64,000 nt of DNA from Marisediminitalea alba (GTDB taxonomy: Bacteria > Pseudomonadota > Gammaproteobacteria > Enterobacterales > Alteromonadaceae). Positions 18,535 through 27,570 of the stretch are shown piece after piece. Within the stretch, counting starts at the first letter, position 1, and every line of letters begins with the position of its first letter. A program made the position numbers and the translations under genes. A model generated the notes under the pieces. It was not told where the DNA came from and searched no databases. It saw nothing but the letters and a program-made list of their open reading frames with translations. Location of the stretch: contig NZ_PVNP01000203.1 in NCBI RefSeq assembly GCF_002993365.1, forward strand, positions 26,226 to 90,225. Reading direction: 5' to 3'.

Positions 18535-20453
18535 GTGTGTTACAACTTAAAAATATTTCTGTCCTATTTGGCACGCCGCCTTTGCTCGACGGTGTTGAAC
18601 TTGTGGTTCAACCGGGCGAGCGGGTATGTATTGTGGGCCGCAACGGCAGTGGTAAATCCACCCTGATGAAAGTGATCAGTGGCGATGTGATCCCCGATGA
18701 CGGCCAGCGCGTTGTGGAACGGGATACCATTATTGCTCGTCTTGAGCAGGATCCGCCGCAAACCACTGACATTGCCTTATTTGATTACGTGGCCGAAGGA
18801 CTGGCTGAAGTGGGCGATATTCTTAAAGGCTATTTCAAACAAATTCAGTTGGTCACAGACGATCCCAGCGAAAAAAACCTCAACAAGTTGCAGACGCTAC
18901 AGGAGCAGCTTGAAATTCAGAATGCCTGGCAATTTGAACAAAAAATTGAACAGACGCTGACCATGTTACAACTGGATGGCAATGCCTCGCTGGCATCGCT
19001 GTCGGGTGGTTGGCGACGAAAGGCAGCGCTGGCGCGCTCGCTGGTACGTTCGCCGGATATTCTGTTGCTCGATGAGCCCACCAACCATCTGGACGTGCAA
19101 ATGATCCGCTGGCTGGAACAAAGCCTGCAGCAGTATCAGGGCGCCATTGTGTTCATCAGTCACGACCGGGCGTTTATCCGAGCCATGGCTACCCGCATCG
19201 TGGATTTAGACCGTGGCCAGCTCACCAGCTACCCGGGTAATTACCAGACGTACCTGGATAAAAAAGAGCACGACCTGGAGGTGGAAGCCAGCCAGCAGGC
19301 AGAGTTTGACAAAAAGCTGGCTCAGGAAGAAGTCTGGATCCGTCAGGGGATTAAAGCCCGGCGTACCCGTAATGAAGGCCGGGTGCGGGCGCTGAAAAAG
19401 CTCCGCGAAGAGCGCGCTGCCCGCCGTGAACTCACTGGAAATGCAGCTATGGCGCAGCAGGCCGCGGCTCGTTCCGGAAAATTGGTGTTTGAAACCCAGG
19501 CCTTAAGCTATGCCATTGAAGGCAAGACTATTGTACAAGACCTGGATTTAACCGTATTGCGCGGCGATAAGATTGCCCTGATTGGCCCTAACGGCTGTGG
19601 TAAAAGTACTTTAATCAAGTTGCTGTTAGGCGAGCTTGAGCCGGTATCCGGCAGTAGTCGGCAGGGGGCTAACCTGGAAGTGGCGTATTTTGACCAGCAC
19701 CGTCTGGGCCTGGATTTAGAAAAATCAGTAATTGATGTCGTGGCTGATGGTAAGCGAGACTTAATGGTCAACGGCCATCCTCGTCATGTTATCAGCTATC
19801 TGCAGGATTATCTGTTTACCCCGGAGCGAGTCAATGCGCCGGTGAAGTCTTTATCCGGTGGCGAGAAAAACCGTCTGATGATAGCGCGTTTAATGCTTAA
19901 ACCCAGTAATGTGCTTATTCTGGATGAACCAACCAATGATTTGGACGTGGAAACTCTCGAAATGCTCGAGACGTTATTGATTAATTACACAGGTACGGTG
20001 ATTTTAGTCAGCCACGATCGCGAATTTGTTGATAATGTTGTAAATTCCAGTTTGCTGTTTACCGAAAACGGCAAAGTAGAGGAATTTGTCGGCGGTTATT
20101 CTGATATAGAGAGCTGGTATGCCGGGCAGGGGAAGTCCATTTATATTTCTTCCGCTAAATCGGTAAAAAATGAAACTAAATCAGAAAAAGCCAGTCCGAC
20201 TGCAAAGGCTTCTCCGCGCAAGGCGAAAAAGTTATCATATAAAGATCAACGCGAACTCGATAACTTACCTGCGCTAATTGAGAAATTAGAAAAACAGGTA
20301 GAAGAACAACAGACGCTGGTGAATGATCCTGAATTTTTTAAACAGGACAGCGAACAGACCAGCGCCGTACTCAATGCGCTAGCTGAGAGTGAAGAACAAT
20401 TATCCCAGGCTTATGCGCGCTGGGACGAACTAGAAAGTATGCTGGAAGATTGA
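18531..20453 (+). CDS. uup: ABC-F family ATPase Uup
   Basis: A soluble ABC-F protein of 640 residues with no membrane domain; the family acts on ribosomes or in stability of DNA repeats. Two ATPase cassettes are complete: Walker A GRNGSGKST, signature LSGGWRRK and Walker B ILLLDEPTNHLD in the first, and GPNGCGKST, LSGGEKNR and LILDEPTNDLD in the second. A charged linker lies between them. The C-terminal 100 residues are Lys/Glu-rich and predicted coiled coil, the DNA-binding tail that marks Uup rather than EttA. The GTG start overlaps the preceding stop (GTGA). Confidence 0.95.
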   Translation: MSVLQLKNISVLFGTPPLLDGVELVVQPGERVCIVGRNGSGKSTLMKVISGDVIPDDGQRVVERDTIIARLEQDPPQTTDIALFDYVAEGLAEVGDILKGYFKQIQLVTDDPSEKNLNKLQTLQEQLEIQNAWQFEQKIEQTLTMLQLDGNASLASLSGGWRRKAALARSLVRSPDILLLDEPTNHLDVQMIRWLEQSLQQYQGAIVFISHDRAFIRAMATRIVDLDRGQLTSYPGNYQTYLDKKEHDLEVEASQQAEFDKKLAQEEVWIRQGIKARRTRNEGRVRALKKLREERAARRELTGNAAMAQQAAARSGKLVFETQALSYAIEGKTIVQDLDLTVLRGDKIALIGPNGCGKSTLIKLLLGELEPVSGSSRQGANLEVAYFDQHRLGLDLEKSVIDVVADGKRDLMVNGHPRHVISYLQDYLFTPERVNAPVKSLSGGEKNRLMIARLMLKPSNVLILDEPTNDLDVETLEMLETLLINYTGTVILVSHDREFVDNVVNSSLLFTENGKVEEFVGGYSDIESWYAGQGKSIYISSAKSVKNETKSEKASPTAKASPRKAKKLSYKDQRELDNLPALIEKLEKQVEEQQTLVNDPEFFKQDSEQTSAVLNALAESEEQLSQAYARWDELESMLED

Positions 20454-20474
20454 CAGCAGTAAACAGGATTTTGA

Positions 20475-22211
20475 ATGAAACTAAAACAGCTTGCATCTGC
20501 AGTAATCCTTGCAACCTCCGCGGTCACTGCCGTTGCAGTATCGCCATTAGCGACTGCAGCAACCTATGATTTAACCCTGGCACCGGTGCAGGACAAATCA
20601 TTTTTTAACTTTGCTCAGTCCATTGATAACACGGGCACCATGGTGGTGGTGAGTGAGTCGGAATATAATCCGCCAATCGACCTGTCGATACTGGACTTTG
20701 AAAACGAGCTATTTACCGATCGCTTTGAAGATCCTGAAGCGGTTCAACAGGGGGTATTCAGTAATGCCGACTACCAGGCGCTGTATGCCTATGTTGTGAA
20801 CGGTCGCAGTGGCAGCAACGGTATCAATATTCTTATTCAGTCATTAGCGACTTATCGTAGTTATCATGGCGATACGGTGACTGCCGATTTAATCCCCGGC
20901 TTTGACGTTATTGATGAAACCTTCGAAGACTACACCCGCAGTGCCTATAGCCAGGTAAATGACTCCGTAGGTGGCGACTTCTTTGTGGGCGCCGGCAGCA
21001 CGCCGTTTTTCAAAGTGGATTACACCGATGAAGACAGTAATGAGTTTACTTATATCGTAAACGACACGCTGACTCAGGCTTTCGTTGAAGCTAATGGTGT
21101 AACCACGGCTTTGCCACCAACGATGCCAGGCGATACCGGTATTAATGGCTTCAGTGAAGCCTTTGCCATCAATGAACCGTTACAAGTGGCTGGCTGGGGC
21201 AGCGTTGCGCTTACTGAAGATTATCAAACTGATATCGACGAGTGCTATGATGATGAAACCCGGGGCGATACGCCGGTAGAGCTATGTATCTACAATCTGG
21301 CCAGAAGCATTACGGCTGGCAGTTACCGCCGTGCGGTAACCTGGCAACTGGATGCCCAGGGCAACGTATTGTCCTCTACCCAGTACGGTATGGTGTTTGA
21401 ACCGGCAGAAGATGAAGACTCTACGGGGTACACCAGTACCGCTTATGCCATCAACAACAATGGCATCGCAGTAGGTACCTCTCATACTGGTGAGCGTATT
21501 ATTTATACATTACCAGGTGGCCGGGCGGCTTATTACGCCAATATTGTTGCTGCTACCTTCGCCAATGGTGAAACCACAGAGTTGTTACCTCGTGAAGAAA
21601 ACCTTAGCAGTTCAGCGGTAGATATTAACGACGATAACTGGGTTGTCGGTACTGTGCTGCGCGAGAACAACGGTGTGGCCCGTAACCAGATGTTTATCTA
21701 TAACATCGACAGCGGTGAGTCGGAATATCCGCAAGGTTTCTTCCAGACAGCCGCGGTCACTCCACGTGCTATCAACAATAACGGCATTGTTGTAGGCGAG
21801 GGCGAATACGAGTCAGATGTGCAGACGGGTCGTCAGTTACGCGCCTTTATGTACGACATGAATGTGGGTGAGTTTGTTGATCTTAATACGCTTCTTACCT
21901 GTGAACAGCGTGAGCAGTATACGTTGGTCACCGCTATGGACATAAACGATAATGACGAAATTATTGCCAATGCCCGCTACATTTCAACACAGCGCTACAT
22001 TACCGGTGAAGAAGTATTAACCGATGCAGGTGATACCGTTGAGACAGACCGTGTTGTCGCCGTTAAGCTTACGCCTAACAGCACCGGCAGCATTGAGCAG
22101 TGTGATGGTGTTGAAGAAGCACCTTATGAGCGCCAGGGAGCCTCAGCAAGCTGGTATGGCATTGCGTTGTTATCGTTGCTGGCCGTGTTCCGCCGCCGCG
22201 TTAAAAAATAA
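20475..22211 (+). CDS. DUF3466 family exported protein with a C-terminal sorting-type anchor
   Basis: A 578-residue DUF3466 protein. The signal peptide covers about residues 1-28 (cleavage after ATA). The mature part is acidic and contains repeated blocks of the form INNNGIxVGxG...F.Y, for example INNNGIAVGTS and INNNGIVVGEG, which resemble beta-propeller-type repeats. The last 25 residues are a small-residue motif (GASASW), a hydrophobic helix (YGIALLSLLAVF) and an RRRVKK tail, the layout of GlyGly-CTERM/rhombosortase targets. That suggests surface attachment or processing in the inner membrane. Function is unknown. It follows uup by 21 bases and is followed by a terminator. Confidence 0.87.
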   Translation: MKLKQLASAVILATSAVTAVAVSPLATAATYDLTLAPVQDKSFFNFAQSIDNTGTMVVVSESEYNPPIDLSILDFENELFTDRFEDPEAVQQGVFSNADYQALYAYVVNGRSGSNGINILIQSLATYRSYHGDTVTADLIPGFDVIDETFEDYTRSAYSQVNDSVGGDFFVGAGSTPFFKVDYTDEDSNEFTYIVNDTLTQAFVEANGVTTALPPTMPGDTGINGFSEAFAINEPLQVAGWGSVALTEDYQTDIDECYDDETRGDTPVELCIYNLARSITAGSYRRAVTWQLDAQGNVLSSTQYGMVFEPAEDEDSTGYTSTAYAINNNGIAVGTSHTGERIIYTLPGGRAAYYANIVAATFANGETTELLPREENLSSSAVDINDDNWVVGTVLRENNGVARNQMFIYNIDSGESEYPQGFFQTAAVTPRAINNNGIVVGEGEYESDVQTGRQLRAFMYDMNVGEFVDLNTLLTCEQREQYTLVTAMDINDNDEIIANARYISTQRYITGEEVLTDAGDTVETDRVVAVKLTPNSTGSIEQCDGVEEAPYERQGASASWYGIALLSLLAVFRRRVKK

Positions 22212-22242
22212 ACAACCGTTACACCAAAAATCATTCAAAGTG

Positions 22243-22267
22243 CCCGGCAATTAGCCGGGTGTTTTTT
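22243..22267 (+). terminator. Rho-independent terminator after the DUF3466 gene
   Basis: CCCGGC (22243-22248), loop AATTA and GCCGGG (22254-22259) are followed by TGTTTTTT. It ends the transcript that carries uup and the DUF3466 gene, 31 bases after the stop. Confidence 0.88.
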
Positions 22268-22299
22268 ACTGACCAACGCTAATAATAAAACCAACAACG

Positions 22300-23082
22300 G
22301 TGAAGCAATTTATCAGGGAACTGTGGATATTCGGACTTAAGCAGGCCAATGCCTGTATATTTGGCGGCTTTTTGCTGGCACTAATGATAGGCACGAACCT
22401 CTGGTATCCGCTGGACGAATTGCACCGTTACGACTTTATATTCATCGCCGCGATAGTATTTCAGGTTGTCCTGCTGGTTTTAAAACTGGAAACGCTCAGG
22501 GAATCGCTGGTCATCATTGTTTTTCATCTGGTGGCCACAGTGATGGAGTTATTCAAGACATCAGATGCCATTGGTTCCTGGACGTATCCTGAAGCTTATG
22601 TATTTGGTATCGGCAACGTGCCTTTATTTACCGGCTTTATGTACAGTGCGGTGGGGAGCTATATTGCCCGCGTATGGCGGATATTTGAGTTTGAATATAG
22701 TCATTATCCACCTAAAAAACTCACCGTGGCTTTAGTTTGCCTGATCTATATTAATTTCTTTTCGCATCACTTTATCCCGGATTTTCGCTGGCTATTACTG
22801 GCTGCTACCGTGGTAATGTTTTACCGCACCCGTATCTATTTTCGGATCATTAAAACACACCGCTATATGCCATTATTGCTTGGCTGGTTTCTGGTGGCTT
22901 TATTTATCTGGTTGGCAGAAAATATCGCAACATTTGCTAATATCTGGATATACCCTAATCAGCATGAAGAATGGAAAATGGTGTCTCTAGCCAAGCTGAG
23001 TTCGTGGTATTTGTTGATGTTGCTGAGCTTTGTACTCGTATCGTTAATTAACACCCTGAATATTCGTATAATTAAGCGCTAA
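22300..23082 (+). CDS. DUF817 family integral membrane protein
   Basis: A 260-residue inner-membrane protein of family DUF817, function unknown. About seven hydrophobic segments are seen, for example ACIFGGFLLALMIGTNLWYP, FIFIAAIVFQVVLLVL, LVIIVFHLVATVMEL, WLLLAATVVMFY, LLLGWFLVALFIWL and LLMLLSFVLVSLI. Conserved-looking polar residues (DAIGSWTYPE, YSAVGSYIARVWR, FSHHFIPD) lie between helices. The start is GTG at 22300 with no clear Shine-Dalgarno, so the start is uncertain. It has its own transcript after the preceding terminator. Confidence 0.82.
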   Translation: MKQFIRELWIFGLKQANACIFGGFLLALMIGTNLWYPLDELHRYDFIFIAAIVFQVVLLVLKLETLRESLVIIVFHLVATVMELFKTSDAIGSWTYPEAYVFGIGNVPLFTGFMYSAVGSYIARVWRIFEFEYSHYPPKKLTVALVCLIYINFFSHHFIPDFRWLLLAATVVMFYRTRIYFRIIKTHRYMPLLLGWFLVALFIWLAENIATFANIWIYPNQHEEWKMVSLAKLSSWYLLMLLSFVLVSLINTLNIRIIKR

Positions 23083-23393
23083 ATAACTGCTATATAAGCA
23101 TAAATTGCATCTAAAAAGTGGTCATAATTCGACCTGTACCAACTTGCAATGCTTTTTAGACCAATTTTTTTTAAATGCTGAAACAATTATGAAAAAAAAA
23201 TGTAATATAAAATGAATAGAAATTTCAGATCGTTATAGTTTGTCAAGCGTAAAAAAAACGAATCGCTCTTGAACCAAAACCAGCCTTGCACTATCTAATA
23301 AATAGTGCTCAGAAAACGCCACACTACCACTGATTTTGTATTGAGTTGCTGGCCTATTCTGTTCACTGTTAACCCAACAAATGAGGCTATTCA
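23083..23393. other. Non-coding stretch between the DUF817 gene and rmf
   Basis: This 311-base stretch is AT-rich, with no credible ORF. TCTAAAAAG (23110-23118) and CTTTTTAGA (23152-23160) form a 9-bp inverted repeat with a 33-base gap, followed by a T-run at 23164-23171, so it may end the DUF817 transcript. The rest probably holds the rmf promoter and leader. Confidence 0.4.
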
Positions 23394-23570
23394 ATGAAAA
23401 GACAAAAAAGAGATAAACTGACTCGCGCTCACGCTAAAGGCTATCAGGCAGGAATCAGCGGTCGCTCTAAGGAAATATGTCCCTTTCAAACGAGCGATAC
23501 TCGCTCAGAATGGTTAGGCGGGTACAGAGAGGCCATGGAAGACCGCCAGTTAGGTGTGGTGGTTCGTTAA
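23394..23570 (+). CDS. rmf: Ribosome modulation factor
   Basis: A 58-residue basic protein starting MKRQKRDKLTRAHAKGYQAG, with the RMF signature GISGRSKEICPFQ and EWLGGYREAMEDRQ. RMF binds 30S subunits and drives formation of inactive 100S ribosome dimers in stationary phase. GAGG at 23383-23386 precedes the ATG with 7-base spacing. It is monocistronic, with a strong terminator after it, and is convergent with fabA, the same arrangement as in E. coli. The C-terminus is ...LGVVVR, about three residues longer than the E. coli protein. Confidence 0.96.
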   Translation: MKRQKRDKLTRAHAKGYQAGISGRSKEICPFQTSDTRSEWLGGYREAMEDRQLGVVVR

Positions 23571-23583
23571 CATCTCTTGAGTC

Positions 23584-23608
23584 AAAGCCCCGTAAAAGGG
23601 GCTTTTTT
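23584..23608 (+). terminator. Rho-independent terminator of rmf
   Basis: AAAGCCCC (23584-23591), loop GTAAAA and GGGGCTTT (23598-23605) run into a T-tract. The hairpin begins 14 bases after the rmf stop. Confidence 0.92.
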
Positions 23609-23663
23609 CTTGGCAATACTGTTAGCACAAAGACTATCAGGTAGCTAAAGGTAGCAGCCAATG

Positions 23664-24182
23664 TTAGAAAGCGCTGGTATCCTGAAACAGACCCACTTTC
23701 AGGTCTTTCGCAGAGTAAATTTCACGGCCGTCAACTTCTACAATGCCATCTGCAAGGCCCATAAATAACCGACGTTTAACTACACGCTTCATTTGAATTT
23801 TATAAGTCACTTTTTTTGCCGTAGGCAGGATCTGACCGGTAAATTTCACTTCACCAACCCCTAATGCGCGACCTTTGCCCGGACCACCGCTCCAGCCCAA
23901 GAAAAAGCCCACCAGCTGCCACATGGCATCAAGGCCCAAACAACCAGGCATTACCGGATCGCCAGGGAAGTGGCAGTCAAAAAACCATAAATCCGGCGTG
24001 ATATCTAATTCAGCAATAATCTGGCCTTTACCAAACTCACCGCCTTCATCAGTGATCAGACTCACACGGTCCATCATAAGCATGTTAGGAGCCGGAAGCT
24101 GGCTGTTACCCGGGCCGAACATATCGCCGCGACTACAGGCTAACAGGTCTTCTTTGCTAAAACTGGATTGTTTCGTTGTCAT
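23664..24182 (-). CDS. fabA: 3-hydroxydecanoyl-ACP dehydratase/isomerase FabA
   Basis: Introduces the cis double bond in type II fatty acid synthesis by dehydrating 3-hydroxydecanoyl-ACP and isomerising it to the cis-3 enoyl form. The 172-residue length equals E. coli FabA when the start is MTTKQSSFSKEDLL at 24182; a longer in-frame start at 24242 would run through the FabR-type operator and is unlikely. The active-site segment FFDCHFPGDPVMPGCLGLDA holds the catalytic His and Asp. The hot-dog fold continues to VGLFQDTSAF. Expression is probably repressed by FabR through the palindrome 34-57 bases upstream. Confidence 0.96.
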   Translation of the reverse strand: MTTKQSSFSKEDLLACSRGDMFGPGNSQLPAPNMLMMDRVSLITDEGGEFGKGQIIAELDITPDLWFFDCHFPGDPVMPGCLGLDAMWQLVGFFLGWSGGPGKGRALGVGEVKFTGQILPTAKKVTYKIQMKRVVKRRLFMGLADGIVEVDGREIYSAKDLKVGLFQDTSAF

Positions 24183-24215
24183 TGTATTCCCATCGATTAT
24201 TTTTAACGTGCGTAA

Positions 24216-24239
24216 TTTAGCGAACACTTGTACGCTAAA
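24216..24239 (-). promoter_or_regulatory. FabR-type operator upstream of fabA
   Basis: The 24-base palindrome TTTAGCG-N10-CGCTAAA (24216-24239) reads TTTAGCGTACAAGTGTTCGC on the fabA strand and then TAAA. This matches the known FabR recognition pattern AGCGTACA..TGT.CGCT with one mismatch between arms. FabR represses fabA and fabB according to the unsaturated/saturated acyl pool. The position directly upstream of fabA supports the call; fabR itself is not in the window. Confidence 0.78.
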
Positions 24240-24397
24240 CAACTCTGAACAGTAATTTTTTTGCCGTCAGGCAAGGATATACTCTAATTTTAGGCTAAAA
24301 TGCGCGAAGTGGTGCACAACCTTAGTGACCACCTTTGATTCAGGGAACTAAACGGCGGTTGTTGCACTACAAAAATTTCGACTAAATACAGGGTATC

Positions 24398-24655
24398 ATG
24401 ACAGAATCTAAGAAAAATCCACGTGCTAATGCTGATAAACAAAAACGCTTCCGCGAACGCCAGCGTGAAGCCGGTAAGCGTCAGGTCAGAGGTTATGTGA
24501 CGCCAGAGGCATTAAGCTGTTATGAAGAAATACAGGAAAAGACCGGCTGGAATGACAGCGAAGTACTGTCAAACTCCATTCGGTTAATGTATGCGGCTTA
24601 CCGCTGTGGCCAGGTAAAGCTATTAAACGAATGGCTTAAGGATCACAACCGTTAA
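24398..24655 (+). CDS. Small basic ribbon-helix-helix-like protein
   Basis: An 85-residue protein with a very basic N-terminus (PRANADKQKRFRERQREAGKRQVRG) followed by YVTPEALSCYEEIQEKTGWNDSEVLSNSIRLMYAAYRCG. The beta strand plus two helices with an NDSEVL turn resembles ribbon-helix-helix DNA-binding proteins. It is not a recognised named family. It is divergent from fabA and convergent with the cryptochrome gene. CAGGG precedes the ATG. A role as a small DNA-binding regulator is inference. Confidence 0.65.
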   Translation: MTESKKNPRANADKQKRFRERQREAGKRQVRGYVTPEALSCYEEIQEKTGWNDSEVLSNSIRLMYAAYRCGQVKLLNEWLKDHNR

Positions 24656-24684
24656 GCGCAACTACGTTGGCTGGCATAACCGGC

Positions 24685-25956
24685 TCATGACCAGAGGCTG
24701 ACGAATTTACCGTCAGGATCGTACATCTGCGCTTGTTTCTCAATATTGAAATGGCGCAGACCACGGGGATCGCTGCCTACACCGGCCAGATACTGCCAGT
24801 TTCCCCAGTTGGCTCCCACATCGTAATCAATCAGTTGCTGTTCAAAATAGGCTGCGCCATATCGCCAGTGTTCATCGAGTTCGTTGACCAGATAACTGGC
24901 CGCCCATTGTCTGGCCCGATTGGACATATAGCCAGTCGCATTCAATTGTCGCATGCAGGCATTTATCTGCGCGTTGTCAGTGGTGCCTTGTTGCCAGTCC
25001 AGCAACGAAGCAGATGGCTGCATGCTTGGAGTCGTTTGCTGTTGGATGCCGCCCGGGGCAAACCACTTGGCACCATGTTTTACTTGCAGCCACCAGAAAA
25101 ATTCCCGCCACAGTAATTCAAAGTAGAGCCAGTAAGTAGAGTCGTTTGCGCCGTGCTCTGCTTCAAATCGTTTTAATTCTGCATAAATGCGGCGCGGAGA
25201 AATACAACCGTTGGCCAGCCAGGCCGAGAATTTGCTCGAATAATCCCAGCCGTCGAGGCCGTTGCGTGTTTCTTTGTACTGGCTAATAAGGTGTTTATCG
25301 AAAAAATAATACTTAAGCTGTTTCTGCGCGGCATGTTCTCCGCCGTTATAAGATGAAGAGTTCCCTCGCTGTAATGGCAGTGATGGCCAGTCGGTTTGCA
25401 GCGCAATGGGAGGCGGAGGTATCAGCGCGGCGGGCTCCACAGTAGGGAGCGGTGTCATGGCTTTTTCAACTTTTTTACGGAACGGGCTGAATTTATCAGG
25501 CATCGCGCTTACTTCAAACGGCAGGTTCGTTGGCTTGAACAGGCTGTTATTACTGCCCGTGATCACATGCACCCCAGGATACTTTGCGGTGAGTTGCTTA
25601 AGCTGTTCCCGTTCATTGAGCCCCGGATACTCACCGACACCGAGTATATCAACACCATAAGCCTTTATAAGTTGAGCAATCTCTTCTACTGGCTCACCGG
25701 TGACAACCAGCAGCGTTTGCTGGTAGTTATTTAATTGCTGATTTAGCGCACAGAGTGATTCGTACAAAAATTGCTGACGGTGGTGCCCCATGGCGCAATA
25801 ACCAAACTGATTGGGGGTAAACCATTCTTCGTCGATGCAATACACCAGCATTAATTTTTGGCAACGCGAAGCCAGCTCTGTTAATACCGGCTGATCGTCG
25901 AGGCGTAAATCGTGTCTGAACCAGTACAGGCCCGTTTTAGAAGAAGTCATATTCAT
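24685..25956 (-). CDS. Cryptochrome/photolyase of the DASH type
   Basis: A 423-residue FAD/antenna-binding protein of the photolyase superfamily. The N-terminal Rossmann-like antenna domain starts GLYWFRHDLRLDDQPVL. The FAD domain has YKETRNGLDGWDYSSKFSAWLANGCISPRRIY, the pattern of cryptochrome DASH, then WREFFWWL and NWGNWQYLAGVGSDPRGLRHFN. DASH proteins repair CPDs mainly in single-stranded DNA or act as blue-light sensors. The start is ATG at 25956, with a second Met two codons on; neither has a clear Shine-Dalgarno. It is divergent from the CPD photolyase gene, so both may share light- or UV-linked control. Confidence 0.88.
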   Translation of the reverse strand: MNMTSSKTGLYWFRHDLRLDDQPVLTELASRCQKLMLVYCIDEEWFTPNQFGYCAMGHHRQQFLYESLCALNQQLNNYQQTLLVVTGEPVEEIAQLIKAYGVDILGVGEYPGLNEREQLKQLTAKYPGVHVITGSNNSLFKPTNLPFEVSAMPDKFSPFRKKVEKAMTPLPTVEPAALIPPPPIALQTDWPSLPLQRGNSSSYNGGEHAAQKQLKYYFFDKHLISQYKETRNGLDGWDYSSKFSAWLANGCISPRRIYAELKRFEAEHGANDSTYWLYFELLWREFFWWLQVKHGAKWFAPGGIQQQTTPSMQPSASLLDWQQGTTDNAQINACMRQLNATGYMSNRARQWAASYLVNELDEHWRYGAAYFEQQLIDYDVGANWGNWQYLAGVGSDPRGLRHFNIEKQAQMYDPDGKFVSLWS

Positions 25957-26142
25957 AGCAGTCTTTACGATGTCCTTATCGATATGGATTTAAGCATAGA
26001 TGAGAAAATTTAAAATAAACAGTCCGCCTGTTTTAATGGCTAAATTAACCCATAATCCATGGTGATGATTGCGATCGTTTTCAGGCTATTTACGTACAAA
26101 GCAGGGCACATCAAAAACAACGATTAAAAAAGGAACAATAGA

Positions 26143-27570
26143 GTGAGTCAGCCCGTATGTATTGTATGGTTCCGGCAGGATTTACGCGTAATTGATAACC
26201 CGGCATTGCTTGCAGCAGTTGAGCACGGCACCGTGGTACCGGTGTATATTTTTGACACAGAGCTCGATGAGGCTGACCAACCTGGTGGGGCTTCAAACTG
26301 GTGGCTTCATCATTCTCTGGTTTCACTGAACAAGCGTCTTAATGGTCACCTGCAGTGCTTTACCGGTGAGCCAAAGAAGATCCTCACCGAATTAGTCGAT
26401 AAATTCAGTGCTCAGGCGATATTCTGGAACCGTTGCTACGAGCCGGCGGTTATCGACAGAGACAAGGAGATAAAACAGACCTTGCGCGAACGCGATTGCC
26501 TGGTCAGTAGCTTTAACGGATCACTGCTGTGGGAGCCAATGAGTATCCGCAAGCAGGACGGCGGCGTATACCGTGTGTTTACCCCTTACTACCGTAAAGG
26601 CTGTCTGCAGGCTTCAGCCCCTCGTTATCCGTCTTCTGCGCCCGAACGAATTACCTACGCCGACGTAGCAAATGAAGGGCACGGCATCGATGATGCCGGA
26701 CTGCTACCAGAGATAAACTGGGACAGTGAATTTGCCAAACACTGGAAACCGGGCGAAGAGGGCGCTGCTGACAAACTCAGTGAATTTATTCAACACGCGG
26801 CAAAAGGGTATCAGGATCAACGTAACATCCCTTCGGTACGGGGCACATCCCGCTTATCCCCGCACCTGCACTTTGGCGAAATCTCGCCTAATCAGGTGTG
26901 GTATGCGCTGCTAAATGCCTTTGACGATGAGAGTAGTAGTGACCTGGATTGTTTTTTAAGTGAGCTGGGCTGGCGTGAGTTCAGCTACTACCTGCTGTTT
27001 CATTTTCCTGACATTACCGATAAAAATTTTAACAGCCAGTTTGATAAATTTAAGTGGCTTAATCAGGACGAAAAATACACCGCCTGGACCAAAGGCAAAA
27101 CCGGTATCCCCATTGTCGACGCAGGTATGCGCGAGCTGTGGCAAACCGGCTATATGCATAACCGGGTAAGAATGATTGTCGGCTCGTTTTTAGTCAAGAA
27201 TCTGCTTATCGACTGGCGTAAAGGTGAACGCTGGTTCTGGGACTGCCTGGTAGACGCCGACCGGGCCAGTAACGCTGCCAGCTGGCAATGGGTCGCGGGA
27301 TCAGGTGCGGATGCGGCGCCGTATTTCCGCATTTTTAACCCGGTACTCCAGGGAGAAAAATTCGATAAGCAGGGCAGTTATGTAAAAAAATACTGCCCTG
27401 AGCTTGCCAACATGCCAGACAAATACCTCCACAAACCCTGGGATGCGCCCAAAGAGGTATTGAAAAAAGCCGGTGTGGAACTGGGCAGCACCTATCCCAA
27501 GCCCATTGCTGACCTCAAGCAATCGCGCCAGCGCGCACTCGACGCGTACGCGGACACTAAGGAGGATTAA
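26143..27570 (+). CDS. phrB: Class I CPD deoxyribodipyrimidine photolyase
   Basis: Splits cyclobutane pyrimidine dimers using blue light and reduced FAD. The 475-residue length is typical for PhrB. The N-terminal antenna domain begins CIVWFRQDLRVIDNPAL. The FAD domain contains TSRLSPHLHFGEISP, FLSELGWREFSYYLLF, MHNRVRMIVGSFL and SNAASWQWVAGSGADAAPYF, all standard for the class. The GTG start at 26143 has AAGGA 8 bases upstream. The TAA overlaps the next ATG by one base (TAATG), so it is in an operon with the (6-4)-type photolyase. Confidence 0.94.
   Translation: MSQPVCIVWFRQDLRVIDNPALLAAVEHGTVVPVYIFDTELDEADQPGGASNWWLHHSLVSLNKRLNGHLQCFTGEPKKILTELVDKFSAQAIFWNRCYEPAVIDRDKEIKQTLRERDCLVSSFNGSLLWEPMSIRKQDGGVYRVFTPYYRKGCLQASAPRYPSSAPERITYADVANEGHGIDDAGLLPEINWDSEFAKHWKPGEEGAADKLSEFIQHAAKGYQDQRNIPSVRGTSRLSPHLHFGEISPNQVWYALLNAFDDESSSDLDCFLSELGWREFSYYLLFHFPDITDKNFNSQFDKFKWLNQDEKYTAWTKGKTGIPIVDAGMRELWQTGYMHNRVRMIVGSFLVKNLLIDWRKGERWFWDCLVDADRASNAASWQWVAGSGADAAPYFRIFNPVLQGEKFDKQGSYVKKYCPELANMPDKYLHKPWDAPKEVLKKAGVELGSTYPKPIADLKQSRQRALDAYADTKED

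Noticed and set aside
23110..23171. 9-bp repeat before rmf as a definite terminator
   Set aside because: The loop is 33 bases, too long for a typical intrinsic terminator; kept only as a note.
23394..24242. CRISPR, tRNA or rRNA genes in this part
   Set aside because: No repeat-spacer pattern or RNA gene structure was visible here or elsewhere in the window.
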